Assembly (NCBI GenBank): GCA_902780695.1
Contig: CACZGM010000010.1
Location: forward strand, 1 to 64,000
From: an uncultured Ruminococcus sp.
Lineage (GTDB): Bacteria; Bacillota; Clostridia; Oscillospirales; Ruminococcaceae
Length of the DNA stretch: 64,000 nucleotides
Direction of reading: 5' to 3'
The position numbers were made by a program, and so were the translations under genes. The notes beneath the pieces were generated by a model. The model made no database searches and was not told where the DNA came from. It saw nothing but the letters and a program-made list of their open reading frames with translations. Below, one piece after another: positions 1 to 8,054 of the stretch; within the stretch, counting starts at the first letter, position 1, and every line of letters begins with the position of its first letter.

Positions 1-136
1 GACATTATTATTCTTTTCAGCATCGAACGGTTTATTATATGAAAAAAATGTATTTTTGTCTGCCGGTTGAAAGTTTCTGCAAAGCCTTCTGTCGGATTAC
101 AGCAACATCAGGAATCTTGTGCGAAGCACATACCGG

Positions 137-161
137 CATTATTCATTATTCATTATTCATT
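137..161. repeat. Heptanucleotide CATTATT microsatellite
   Basis: Three and a half perfect head-to-tail copies of CATTATT. The repeat runs over the stop codon (153-155) of the esterase gene on the minus strand, so slippage would alter the protein's last residues. The stretch at 1-136 shows no gene or clear signal. Confidence 0.8.
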
Positions 162-1646
162 TTTTCTGAACGGCGCAAGAGGGTTCCCTTCGCTGTCGTA
201 CACAGGTATCTCGTCGGTGTAGTTCGTCCAGAGGTAGCGCACGGAGACCGGCTCGGCTATTCCGGCACAGGTCACCGTTATAACGCTGCCGCTCACGGTG
301 ATATCGGCGGGCTTGTAAACTCCGTCGGTACCGGCAAGCTCAAATCCGCTGCCGCTGCCGCGGATCTCCAGCTCACTCCGGGCGTTCGTGCTGACTTCTA
401 TCCTGCCGTTCCTGCGAAGCACAGATGTGCAGAGCAGCGGTTCATGTCCGCTTTCACCGTACGCAACGGACAAAGCCTGTTCATAAAGGCGCTTCGCAAC
501 GGTCTCCTTGTCATGCGGGTGTATCTCGTTGAACTCGCCGCAGTCTATCGCCACCGCAAGTCCCGTGTTCCTCACCGTGCGGTACACCTTTTCCTGCGCC
601 TCGCGGATAAGGCACCAGTTCTTCCGGTCGGAATCGTCCTTGTAGCGGTGCATGGGAAGCTGCACAATAAGGAACGGCAGCGAAAGATCGTCCCAGTCGG
701 TGCGCCACAGGTCGATAAGCCCCCGGAGCAGCTTGTAGTAGTTCTGCGGATTGTCGTCGTCGCTCTCACCCTGATACCAAAGGAATCCCGCAAGAGTGTA
801 CGGGCATACGACTTTTATCATGCTCTTGTACAAAGTTGTGGCACTGCACGGATTAAGCGGCAGCGGAGGTCCCGGATATCTGCACTCACCGCAGTACTTG
901 AGGCAGCCGTCCCATGTCGGGTCGGGCGTATTGGTGTAATATTCGGCACTCTTGCGATTCCATTCATCATGGTATGCCTGATATTCACGGAACTCGCGGG
1001 TCATCTGCTCCACGGTCTTCCCCTCCATGGCGGCGAGATACTTGTCATAGTCAAAGCGCATATCCGTATCTTTTTCAAGGCTTTCAGCACTCATCCAGTA
1101 CGACGCTTTTGTGCCGCCCCAGTTGCAGCCTATGACTCCCACCGTACAGCCCAGCTTCTCGGACAGCCGCTTCGCAAAAAGATATCCTACTGCCGACCAG
1201 ATCTTAGCGGACTCGCTGTCAAAGGTCTTCCAGCAATTGTCGGCAACGACTTTCTCATAGTCCGGCTCGCCGCATACTATCTTCTGCGTATAGTAGAAAC
1301 GCACGTTTACTCCGGCGTCGTTTTCAAGGTGTTCCTTTCCGGTCGTGCAGTTCTGAAGCTCGTATTCCATATTCGACTGACCGCCCGCGAGCCAGACCTC
1401 GCCCACGGCGACATCGGTGAAAGTGCGGGAAAATCCTTCCGCGCTCACGGCCATTTCAAGCCCGTCCGCAGCTTCTCTGGCGGGCAGAACCGCCGTCCAT
1501 CTGCCGTCTGTGACGGTCGTGACCGCGGTGTCGTCTCCGAGAGTCACCGTAACACGGCAGCCGTCGTCACCGGTGCCGAAAACGCTTATATTCTTTCTTC
1601 TCTGCAATACCATGTGATCGCTAAACATGGGTGATATTTTTATCAT
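153..1646 (-). CDS. Sialate O-acetylesterase-type carbohydrate esterase (SASA family)
   Basis: Predicted SGNH/GDSL-fold esterase of the sialate O-acetylesterase family, which removes O-acetyl groups from sugars such as sialic acids or hemicellulose side chains. The protein is 497 residues, a normal length. The block GGQSNMEYE near residue 88 carries the catalytic serine. A central block with NWGGTKASYW and a later FLWYQGESDDDN segment are typical of the family, and a DGEF/EIHPHDKE region supplies the likely histidine. The N-terminus (PMFSDHMVLQR) is the usual start of intracellular members, and I see no signal peptide, so it probably acts on imported oligosaccharides. It follows a small unknown gene 17 bp upstream, likely in one transcript. 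The exact substrate cannot be read from sequence. Confidence 0.85.
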   Translation of the reverse strand: MIKISPMFSDHMVLQRRKNISVFGTGDDGCRVTVTLGDDTAVTTVTDGRWTAVLPAREAADGLEMAVSAEGFSRTFTDVAVGEVWLAGGQSNMEYELQNCTTGKEHLENDAGVNVRFYYTQKIVCGEPDYEKVVADNCWKTFDSESAKIWSAVGYLFAKRLSEKLGCTVGVIGCNWGGTKASYWMSAESLEKDTDMRFDYDKYLAAMEGKTVEQMTREFREYQAYHDEWNRKSAEYYTNTPDPTWDGCLKYCGECRYPGPPLPLNPCSATTLYKSMIKVVCPYTLAGFLWYQGESDDDNPQNYYKLLRGLIDLWRTDWDDLSLPFLIVQLPMHRYKDDSDRKNWCLIREAQEKVYRTVRNTGLAVAIDCGEFNEIHPHDKETVAKRLYEQALSVAYGESGHEPLLCTSVLRRNGRIEVSTNARSELEIRGSGSGFELAGTDGVYKPADITVSGSVITVTCAGIAEPVSVRYLWTNYTDEIPVYDSEGNPLAPFRKNE

Positions 1647-1663
1647 GATACTGTTCCTTTCTG

Positions 1664-2083
1664 TTATTCGTCTGTCCGGATATCGACCGTGAACGCAAAC
1701 GGAGCACCGTCGCTCTCCCGGCTCAGCGTGAACTCTATGCTCACAAGGATATCGTCATACTCGAAGGAAGCCATGAACTCCGCACTTCTGCCGCCCTCAT
1801 AGCTTGCAAAGCCGGATATCTCATCACGGCAGCTTTTCAGCGCATTTGCGAAAGCACGTCTTGTGTCAAGATAGCACCGGAACTCATAAGGAAGCTGTCC
1901 GATGCTTTCAAGCAGAGCGTCCGTGTCAAGGCGGAATATATCCCTCGGATATACCGTGAAGCTGACATTCCCGAGTCCGGGCGCGTCGAAATACAGCGCA
2001 CTGTCGATGAAAAGCTCGTCGAGCTCGTCCGCGTCGTAAATATCGGGTCCGTCATCTTCATGCTTTCCGCCGAAAAGCCACAT
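1664..2083 (-). CDS. Conserved-looking hypothetical protein, acidic, 139 residues
   Basis: I do not recognise this protein. It is soluble and strongly acidic at the N-terminus (a DDGPDIYDADELDELF-like run), with no signal peptide, transmembrane segment or cysteine motif. A beta-rich C-terminal half with alternating hydrophobic residues suggests a small globular domain. It lies 17 bp upstream of the esterase on the same strand, so the two are probably co-transcribed. Start ATG at 2083 is preceded on the minus strand by a GGAGGTGAG ribosome binding site. Confidence 0.6.
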   Translation of the reverse strand: MWLFGGKHEDDGPDIYDADELDELFIDSALYFDAPGLGNVSFTVYPRDIFRLDTDALLESIGQLPYEFRCYLDTRRAFANALKSCRDEISGFASYEGGRSAEFMASFEYDDILVSIEFTLSRESDGAPFAFTVDIRTDE

Positions 2084-2367
2084 ACCGGCTCACCTCCGTC
2101 TTTACCGATTATAGCATTATAAGGCGGTTTTGTAAAGAGAAAAATTTTTTCAATTCACAATTCACTTTTTTCAATGCACAATTACTGCGCACATTTGCAG
2201 GATATCCGTATCCCGACGATTTGTTCTCTTTTTTGTGAGCTTTCCGTATAATCGGATCATCAATACGCCGACCCTGCCTCTATCCCGGCCGGATGGTATA
2301 GATAGTATGAATGTCAGAAAGTAAACCGATAGTTCCCCGATATTATCAATTTTGTTATAAATGTCTA

Positions 2368-2396
2368 TTGATTTTATAAGCACTTTAGTATATAAT
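2368..2396 (+). promoter_or_regulatory. Sigma-A promoter of the condensation-carrier-ligase operon
   Basis: TTGATT (2368-2373), 17 bp, TATAAT (2391-2396). It drives the operon starting at 2470. The rest of the 386-bp gap 2084-2469 is AT-rich and holds no gene that I can see. Confidence 0.7.
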
Positions 2397-2469
2397 TATT
2401 ACGAATCAATTACCTGCTGCGGTAATATATCTGTCCGCAGTGCGAAATACTGAAAAGGCGGTGACATCA

Positions 2470-3876
2470 ATGCTGAAAAACATCGGTGGGATAAGTTACG
2501 AATGCTATCCCCTCACATCTGCACAGCTGCTGAACCTTACCAATATCAAGGAGGGTTCCACCGATGAGGTAGAAAACATCGGCGCGGGTCAGTTCCTGCA
2601 GATAAACGTAAATCTTGCCGCGATGCGTGAGGCTCTCAACCGCGCGGTGGAAAGATGCGAGTCCATGAGACTGCGTCTGTGGAAGGACCCCGAAACGGGC
2701 GAGACATGGCAGTACGTCGTTCCGTATCAGAACGAATACTTTGAGTATTACGACTTTTCCGAGTGGAAGGAAGAAAAGGTGCATGAGGTACTTGACAAGT
2801 GGACTTCGCAGCCCTTCGACACCTTCGGCGGAAAACTGTCAAGAATAGTCATACTCACTCTTCCCGACGGATACAACGGCTTCTACTACAACGTGCATCA
2901 CGCCTGCATGGATTCAAGCTCCGTTATAGCCTTCACAAAAGACGTTATCGAGATATACTGCTCGCTGATATATGATATGCCCTATCCGAAACCTATGGCA
3001 TCGTATATAGAGTCCGTAAAGAAGGATATGACCTATGAGGGCAGCAAGAAGCAGAAGCGCGACGAGGAATACTGGCAGAAGCAGATAGATCTCCCGGAGC
3101 CCCTGTACACCGACTATACCGGTCCCGGCAGACTGCTGCAGCTGCGTAAGGACAACAATAACAAGAAACAGCGCTGGGGACTGCTGGCAAGCTCCGACGG
3201 CAAAGGAAAGACCATCACCTATGAGCTTAATGTCGAGTCCACCATGAAGATAATGGAATTCGCGAAGCAGTACGATCTGCCCGTCAGCGCGATAATCCTC
3301 CACGCAATAAGAACAGTCCTCGCAAAGTTCAACAACGACAGCACCGACGTTACTATCACCGATCTTGTCAGCAGACGTTCGACACTGGACAACAAGAAAT
3401 GCGGAGGCGTAAGAATGCACGCGTTCCCGCTGCGTACAATAATGCCGCTCGACACAACCGTTCTTGAATCTATCCGCATGATAAAGAAAACACAGGACGA
3501 GCTGTTCATTCACGCTGATTACGACCCGCTGAAGGTATTCGGAGGACTCGCGGAGAAATACGGCGGAGCCCCCGGCTCCACCTACGCAAGCGTTGACTTC
3601 ACCTATCAGCCCGGTACCCTTGCGGCAATAGGCGAATCGCTGAAAGGCATAGGCTTCAAGAGCAGGTGGTACAGCAGCGGCAAACAGCCGAAACCGATGT
3701 ACATCACCGCGATGCACAGACCCAGCGACGGCGGTCTCAACTTCTTCTTCGGATATCAGACAGAGTGCGCGACACCCGAGGAGATAGAGTTCCTGTATTA
3801 TTTCACGGGAAGAGTGCTGTTCCGCAGCATTGAAAATCCCGATAAAACCATAAAAGAGATCATTGATATGACCTGA
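2470..3876 (+). CDS. Stand-alone condensation-domain (HHxxxD) acyltransferase
   Basis: A free-standing enzyme of the NRPS condensation/PapA/wax-ester-synthase superfamily, 468 residues, the length of one condensation domain. The active-site signature is HHACMDS, with His143, His144 and Asp148 in the second half of the N-terminal lobe. It has no attached adenylation or carrier domain. These enzymes join a carrier-bound acyl group to an amine or hydroxyl. The next genes supply the carrier protein and the activating ligase, so this is probably the ester- or amide-forming step of a short pathway. I chose ATG 2470 (ribosome site AAGGCGGTGA) over a GTG 30 bp upstream. The C-terminal DFGWGKP-like loop is not conserved, so it is divergent and its acceptor is unknown. 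Confidence 0.8.
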   Translation: MLKNIGGISYECYPLTSAQLLNLTNIKEGSTDEVENIGAGQFLQINVNLAAMREALNRAVERCESMRLRLWKDPETGETWQYVVPYQNEYFEYYDFSEWKEEKVHEVLDKWTSQPFDTFGGKLSRIVILTLPDGYNGFYYNVHHACMDSSSVIAFTKDVIEIYCSLIYDMPYPKPMASYIESVKKDMTYEGSKKQKRDEEYWQKQIDLPEPLYTDYTGPGRLLQLRKDNNNKKQRWGLLASSDGKGKTITYELNVESTMKIMEFAKQYDLPVSAIILHAIRTVLAKFNNDSTDVTITDLVSRRSTLDNKKCGGVRMHAFPLRTIMPLDTTVLESIRMIKKTQDELFIHADYDPLKVFGGLAEKYGGAPGSTYASVDFTYQPGTLAAIGESLKGIGFKSRWYSSGKQPKPMYITAMHRPSDGGLNFFFGYQTECATPEEIEFLYYFTGRVLFRSIENPDKTIKEIIDMT

Positions 3877-3894
3877 TGAAAGGAGCACTTTACC

Positions 3895-4125
3895 ATGCTT
3901 GAAAAAATGAAAGACATCATCACACAGTACGTCGAAATAGACCCCGACACCATAACAACGGGATCCCGCTTTATCGAGGATCTCGGCTTCAACTCCTACG
4001 ACATCATGTGTATGCTCGGTGACGCGGAGAGCGAATTCGATGTCGAGATAAACGAAGAAGAGATCATGAAGTGCAAGACGGTGGGCGACCTGCTCGATTA
4101 CTTCGGAGGTCAGAAGAATGGCTGA
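3895..4125 (+). CDS. Acyl/peptidyl carrier protein
   Basis: Small acidic four-helix carrier protein of 76 residues. The phosphopantetheine attachment serine is Ser34 in the context DLGFNSYD, a variant of the usual DSLD motif. It should tether an activated acyl or aminoacyl group for the upstream condensation enzyme. Its last 8 bp overlap the ligase gene, indicating translational coupling. It is a dedicated carrier rather than the fatty-acid ACP, judging by its position and the non-canonical NSY triad. Confidence 0.88.
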   Translation: MLEKMKDIITQYVEIDPDTITTGSRFIEDLGFNSYDIMCMLGDAESEFDVEINEEEIMKCKTVGDLLDYFGGQKNG

Positions 4126-5638
4126 GCTTGAGCTTAAAACACTGAAACAGCTCGTCTATAATGCAGAGGAGCTGTACGGAGACGAGATATTCCTGCGTGA
4201 ATACATCGACAAGAAGTTCCGTGATACGAGCTTCCGTGAATTCCGCAAATCCTGCGACGATATCGCGGTCTGGATACAGAAGCACTTCACGGAAAAGACG
4301 CATATAGCGCTGGTAGGCGCGACATCGCTCGAATATCTGAGCGCGTGGTTCGGCGTACAGTGCAGCTGCAATGTGTCCGTTCCTCTCGATACAAACAACA
4401 CGCCCGAAAATATTGCGGACGAGCTTGCGCGCTCGGACAGCAAAATGGTATTCCTCGACGAGAAGCACGTCAAAGATGTACCGCTGTTCAGGGAACGCTG
4501 CCCGCAGATAGAATACTATGTGCATCTGCACAAGCCCGAGGAAGGTATGCTGTTCCTCGGCGATATGGCTGCCGAGTATGCGGGACAGAAGCCCGGGGGC
4601 AGCCCCGATGAGGACGACCTTGCCGCTATACTGTTCACCTCCGGTACAACCGGCGTGAGCAAGGGAGTTATGCTCACCCACGCAAACCTGATCGACAACA
4701 CCACCTGCACACCTGATGACGACTATCACGGAATGAAGCTGCTCACAGTGCTTCCGATACACCACGTTTTCTGCTTCACTATAGACATTCTGCACAGTCT
4801 CTGGAACGGCGTTACTGTCTGCGTGAACGACTCGCTGTTCCATATAGCCAAGAACCTCAAGCTGTTCGAGCCGGAATACTGCACATTCGTGCCGATGATC
4901 GCGTCCACGATACTCGGAAAAATGCAGGCGGCGGCAAAGAAGATACCGCTCAAAAAGATGATCGCGCATGAGACCTTCGGCAAGAAGCTCAAAGGCATTA
5001 TCTGCGGCGGCGCGTATCTTGACCCGGCTGTTATTGAAGGATATAAGGAATTCGGCATAGATATCGCGCAGGGCTACGGCATGACCGAGTGCTCTCCGAG
5101 AATATGCACCGCGATAATAAACTGCCCGCACCCCGATTCCGTCGGAAAGATAGTAAGAGGCTGCGAGGTGAAGATCGTTGACGGCGAGATCTGGGCAAGG
5201 AGCAAGTCGGTAATGAAGGGCTACTACAAGAACCCGGAGGAGACCGCAAACACGCTCACCCCCGACGGCTGGCTCAAAACCGGAGACCTCGGGCACACCG
5301 GCGACGACGGCTATCTTTATATCACAGGAAGAAAGAAGAACCTTATCATACTCTCAAACGGCGAGAACGTATCGCCTGAGGCGATAGAGGGCAAATTCGC
5401 AGTTTTCCGCCCCATAAAAGAAATGGTGGTATATGAGGATAACAAGGTCATAACCGCGATGATCTATCCCGACCCCGACTACAAATCAAAGGATATCCAG
5501 GCAGAGATACGCAAAAAGGTGGAAGAGGTCAACGACACGCTCCGCTCCGAGATGCGCATAGTAAATATCGTATTCCGCGACCACGAGTTCGTCAAGACCG
5601 CTTCGAGAAAAATAATCCGCGCAAGGATAAATGAGTGA
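4118..5638 (+). CDS. AMP-dependent acyl/aminoacyl ligase (ANL superfamily)
   Basis: Adenylate-forming enzyme of 506 residues that activates a carboxylic acid with ATP and presumably loads the adjacent carrier protein. Motifs in order: P-loop FTSGTTGVSKG (173-183), a YGMTECSP block, GWLKTGDLGH, a SNGENVSPEAIE hinge, and a C-terminal lysine in the TASRKIIR context. This matches acyl-CoA/acyl-ACP synthetases more than NRPS adenylation domains, so a fatty or hydroxy acid is a likely substrate. It overlaps the carrier gene by 8 bp and the downstream membrane-protein gene by 4 bp. Confidence 0.9.
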   Translation: MAELELKTLKQLVYNAEELYGDEIFLREYIDKKFRDTSFREFRKSCDDIAVWIQKHFTEKTHIALVGATSLEYLSAWFGVQCSCNVSVPLDTNNTPENIADELARSDSKMVFLDEKHVKDVPLFRERCPQIEYYVHLHKPEEGMLFLGDMAAEYAGQKPGGSPDEDDLAAILFTSGTTGVSKGVMLTHANLIDNTTCTPDDDYHGMKLLTVLPIHHVFCFTIDILHSLWNGVTVCVNDSLFHIAKNLKLFEPEYCTFVPMIASTILGKMQAAAKKIPLKKMIAHETFGKKLKGIICGGAYLDPAVIEGYKEFGIDIAQGYGMTECSPRICTAIINCPHPDSVGKIVRGCEVKIVDGEIWARSKSVMKGYYKNPEETANTLTPDGWLKTGDLGHTGDDGYLYITGRKKNLIILSNGENVSPEAIEGKFAVFRPIKEMVVYEDNKVITAMIYPDPDYKSKDIQAEIRKKVEEVNDTLRSEMRIVNIVFRDHEFVKTASRKIIRARINE

Positions 5639-6288
5639 CGGATATGGATATCGGATTTATTGTATCTGTCGCACTAAACTTCATTGCCTTTATCCTGACC
5701 GCAGTCGGCACCTTTGTAATGATAAAGGGCATTGATGCGGACGAGCATCTCGCTGCTGACGGCTGGCACTCGATAAAATACTTCACCGTACAGTCAAACC
5801 TGCTGTACGGCGCTTACGCGGCAGTATTCGCGGTCATCGGGCTGATATACGGCTCAGCAGATGCCGTTCCCGATGTGTTCTATATACTGAAATATATTTT
5901 TACGGTGGGAGTCACGCTCACGATGCTGACAGTTCTGCTGTATCTTGCTCCGGTAGTGGTAAAATCCTATCCGCCGCTTTTCAAGGGCGCCAATCTGTAT
6001 TTCCACCTGCTGGTCCCGCTGCTCGGGGTGATCTCGTTCTGTTTCTTTGAAAAGGAAGCGGAGATAAGCATTCCGCAGACTTTCCTCGGGCTGATACCGT
6101 TCGCGCTTTACGGTGTTTACTATACCGTAAATGTGTTTGCTCACGCGGATAACGGCAAGGTCGATATGAAGTACGACTGGTACGGCTTTGTCATGAAGGG
6201 CGTGGACAAGGCGGCAATAGCGGCTTTGATAATGATCGCGGCAGCGACCGCGATATGCTTCGGGCTCCGCTTCATAAATTCACTCTGA
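5635..6288 (+). CDS. Pr6Pr/FAR-17a/AIG1-like six-TM membrane protein
   Basis: Integral membrane protein of 217 residues with about six hydrophobic segments. The FTVQSNLL block (Thr51) and the NLYFHLL block (His124) resemble the conserved Thr and His of the AIG1/ADTRP family. In animals those residues form an intramembrane threonine-hydrolase site that cleaves fatty-acid esters of hydroxy fatty acids. It is the last gene of the condensation-carrier-ligase operon, starting at GTG 5635 with AAGGA upstream and a 4-bp overlap. A role in releasing, hydrolysing or handling the operon's acylated product is my inference; a transporter or structural role is possible. Confidence 0.65.
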   Translation: MTDMDIGFIVSVALNFIAFILTAVGTFVMIKGIDADEHLAADGWHSIKYFTVQSNLLYGAYAAVFAVIGLIYGSADAVPDVFYILKYIFTVGVTLTMLTVLLYLAPVVVKSYPPLFKGANLYFHLLVPLLGVISFCFFEKEAEISIPQTFLGLIPFALYGVYYTVNVFAHADNGKVDMKYDWYGFVMKGVDKAAIAALIMIAAATAICFGLRFINSL

Positions 6289-6321
6289 CAGTACAGGCTT
6301 TTACGCCTGTACTGTTTTTTA
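6288..6321 (+). terminator. Intrinsic terminator after the membrane-protein gene
   Basis: Perfect 11-bp stem (ACAGTACAGGC, 6288-6298; partner 6305-6315), 6-nt loop, then a run of six T. It closes the operon 2470-6288 and separates it from the next promoter. Confidence 0.92.
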
Positions 6322-6393
6322 CTGCCTGATATCCGTGAACGGCTGCAGCGGGTTCCGGTGGAGCGGATACAAATAAAAAATAAGGTTTTGGTA

Positions 6394-6422
6394 TTGAAAA
6401 ACAGTGCGGAATGTGTTATAAT
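6394..6422 (+). promoter_or_regulatory. Sigma-A promoter of the ligase-like gene
   Basis: TTGAAA (6394-6399), 17 bp, TATAAT (6417-6422), with a TG upstream of the -10. A second TATAAT at 6425-6430 overlaps the likely start point. It drives 6457-7515 and possibly the DUF1934 gene. Confidence 0.85.
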
Positions 6423-6456
6423 AATATAATAATGTATTTCTGAAAGGACAGGCAAC

Positions 6457-7515
6457 ATGGCAAAAATCAGGATAGCCGTTTTATTCGGCGGTGCAACAAA
6501 GGATCACAAGGTATCGCTCATCTCCGCGTATTCGCTGCTGAACGGTCTTTCGCCCGAAAAATACGATGTGACTCCCATCGGCATCACAAAAGCGGGCAGA
6601 TGGCTCTATTTTCCCGGAAGCTACGAGGAAGTAAAGGACGGTACATGGGAACAGTCCGGAGACTGCTGCTCCGCGATAATCAGCCCCGACCCTCTGCACG
6701 GCGGCATAATCACAATAATGTCCGACGGCTCGACAGCTTTCAAGCGCATTGACGTGGTAATGTCCGTGCTTCACGGCAAATACGGCGAGGGCGGAAGAAT
6801 ACAGGCTTTGCTGAAGCTGTCAAAGATACCCTATGTGGATTGCAGCCCCGAGACCGCAGTTTTCTGCATGGACAAGATAATGACCCACCTCATTCTCCAG
6901 TCCTTCGGCATCGGTGTCCCGAATTACGCCATACTTGAACGAAGCGATATGAATATCATAGACAAGCGTATCGCTGAGATAGAAAAAAAGCTGTCATATC
7001 CGCTGTACGTTTCCGCTTCGAGCTGCTCCTCCTCTATCGGTGCAAATCAGGTACACAACTCCGAGGAAATGAAAACGGCGGCAAAGATAGCGTTCTCGCA
7101 TCACCACACCGCTATCGTCGAGGAAGACCTGAGCGGAAGAACGATAGAGATCGCGGTAATGGGGAACTCCTACGAGGTCGAGACCACGGTTCTCGGCGAG
7201 ATAGCCAAGAAGCACGGCATCAATTCAGCTGCCGCGTATGTCGCGGAATTCAAGGCCGACCCGGAGCTCACGGCCGAGCAGCGAAATGAGATAATAACCA
7301 CGGCAAAGAAGGTATTCCAGTGCCTGAGCTTCAAGGGCTGTGCGAAAATGTCATTCAGGCTCGCGGACGAGGGACGCGTTCTGCTGCGCCGTATAACGCC
7401 GATACCCGGATTTACCCCGGAAAGCTCTCTGCTCATGCTTATGCGCGAGAGCGGGTATGACTATCCGGAGGCGATAAACAAGCTCATCAGCCTCGCGATA
7501 GATACAGATGCCTGA
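6457..7515 (+). CDS. D-Ala-D-Ala-ligase-fold protein, probably catalytically dead
   Basis: Clear full-length relative (352 residues) of D-alanine-D-alanine ligase: GG...HKVS at the N-terminus, LHGKYGEGG, PYVDC...CMDK, and IPGFTPESS near the C-terminus. Key catalytic positions are changed. The conserved Glu of the HEVS motif is Lys18. The ATP-binding KPA is Ser-Ala-Ser at 186-188. The metal-binding Asp of RxDF is Ser299 (Arg to Lys297), and ExN is Arg312 and Thr314. Loss of all Mg ligands argues against ligase activity; a regulatory or scaffolding role in cell-wall metabolism is inference. The ribosome site GAAAGGA precedes ATG 6457. A true ddl is expected elsewhere in the genome. Confidence 0.8.
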   Translation: MAKIRIAVLFGGATKDHKVSLISAYSLLNGLSPEKYDVTPIGITKAGRWLYFPGSYEEVKDGTWEQSGDCCSAIISPDPLHGGIITIMSDGSTAFKRIDVVMSVLHGKYGEGGRIQALLKLSKIPYVDCSPETAVFCMDKIMTHLILQSFGIGVPNYAILERSDMNIIDKRIAEIEKKLSYPLYVSASSCSSSIGANQVHNSEEMKTAAKIAFSHHHTAIVEEDLSGRTIEIAVMGNSYEVETTVLGEIAKKHGINSAAAYVAEFKADPELTAEQRNEIITTAKKVFQCLSFKGCAKMSFRLADEGRVLLRRITPIPGFTPESSLLMLMRESGYDYPEAINKLISLAIDTDA

Positions 7516-7537
7516 TACCCGAAAGGAACCCCTTTAT

Positions 7538-7978
7538 ATGATACCTGTTGATCTGAATATAACAAGCACGGTGAAAAGTGATGATGACGAGGAAAAGATC
7601 GAGTTTTTCACCGTCGGGCAATACGCCATGACCCCGGAGGGAGCCGTGATCACATACGAGGAAACGGAAGGGATAGGCTATGAGGACTGCGAAGTCAGTG
7701 TAAAGGTCTGCGGAAGCAGCATAACTGTCGAGCGGACAGGTCCCGCCGCTTCCACTCTCTGCATAGAGAAGAATGTGAAACATCACAGCATCTACGGCAC
7801 ACCGTTCGGTGATTTCACTATGGGAATAAACACCTACGACATACAGAATACGCTCGGAGAAGCCGGAGGCAGGCTGTGGTTCAAGTACAGCATCGACATC
7901 AATTCCGACTTTGTCTCCGAGAACGAAATGGAAATACTCGTCACACCCTCGGGAGAGGAAGAAATGAAGAGTGAATAA
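7538..7978 (+). CDS. DUF1934 (YwiB-like) beta-barrel protein
   Basis: Small soluble protein of 146 residues in the DUF1934/YwiB family, a calycin-like beta barrel with unknown function. Visible family features are the ITVERTG strand, a YGTPFGDF turn and the GGRLWFKYSIDIN segment. In many Bacillota it sits directly upstream of argS, as here. I chose ATG 7538 because GAAAGG lies 10 bp upstream; an ATG at 7508 would overlap the previous gene without a ribosome site. Confidence 0.8.
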   Translation: MIPVDLNITSTVKSDDDEEKIEFFTVGQYAMTPEGAVITYEETEGIGYEDCEVSVKVCGSSITVERTGPAASTLCIEKNVKHHSIYGTPFGDFTMGINTYDIQNTLGEAGGRLWFKYSIDINSDFVSENEMEILVTPSGEEEMKSE

Positions 7979-7986
7979 TTATGGTG

Positions 7987-8010
7987 CCGTCCTGCGGACG
8001 GGATTTTAAA
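7987..8010 (+). other. GC-rich hairpin between DUF1934 and argS
   Basis: CCGTCC-TGC-GGACGG (7987-8001) followed by GATTTT. It could act as a weak attenuator or processing site between the two genes; the T-run is short. Confidence 0.4.
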
Positions 8011-8054
8011 AGTTGATGAAACCGGAAAGAAAGAATAAAAAAGGAAATAATGAT

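Noticed and set aside
39..1634. Long plus-strand open frame over the esterase gene
   Set aside because: Antisense shadow: the minus-strand frame has clear SGNH esterase motifs, while this one has no domain and runs through high-GC third positions.
4064..5296. 410-residue minus-strand frame opposite the AMP ligase
   Set aside because: Complement of a conserved ANL enzyme; no start signal or motif.
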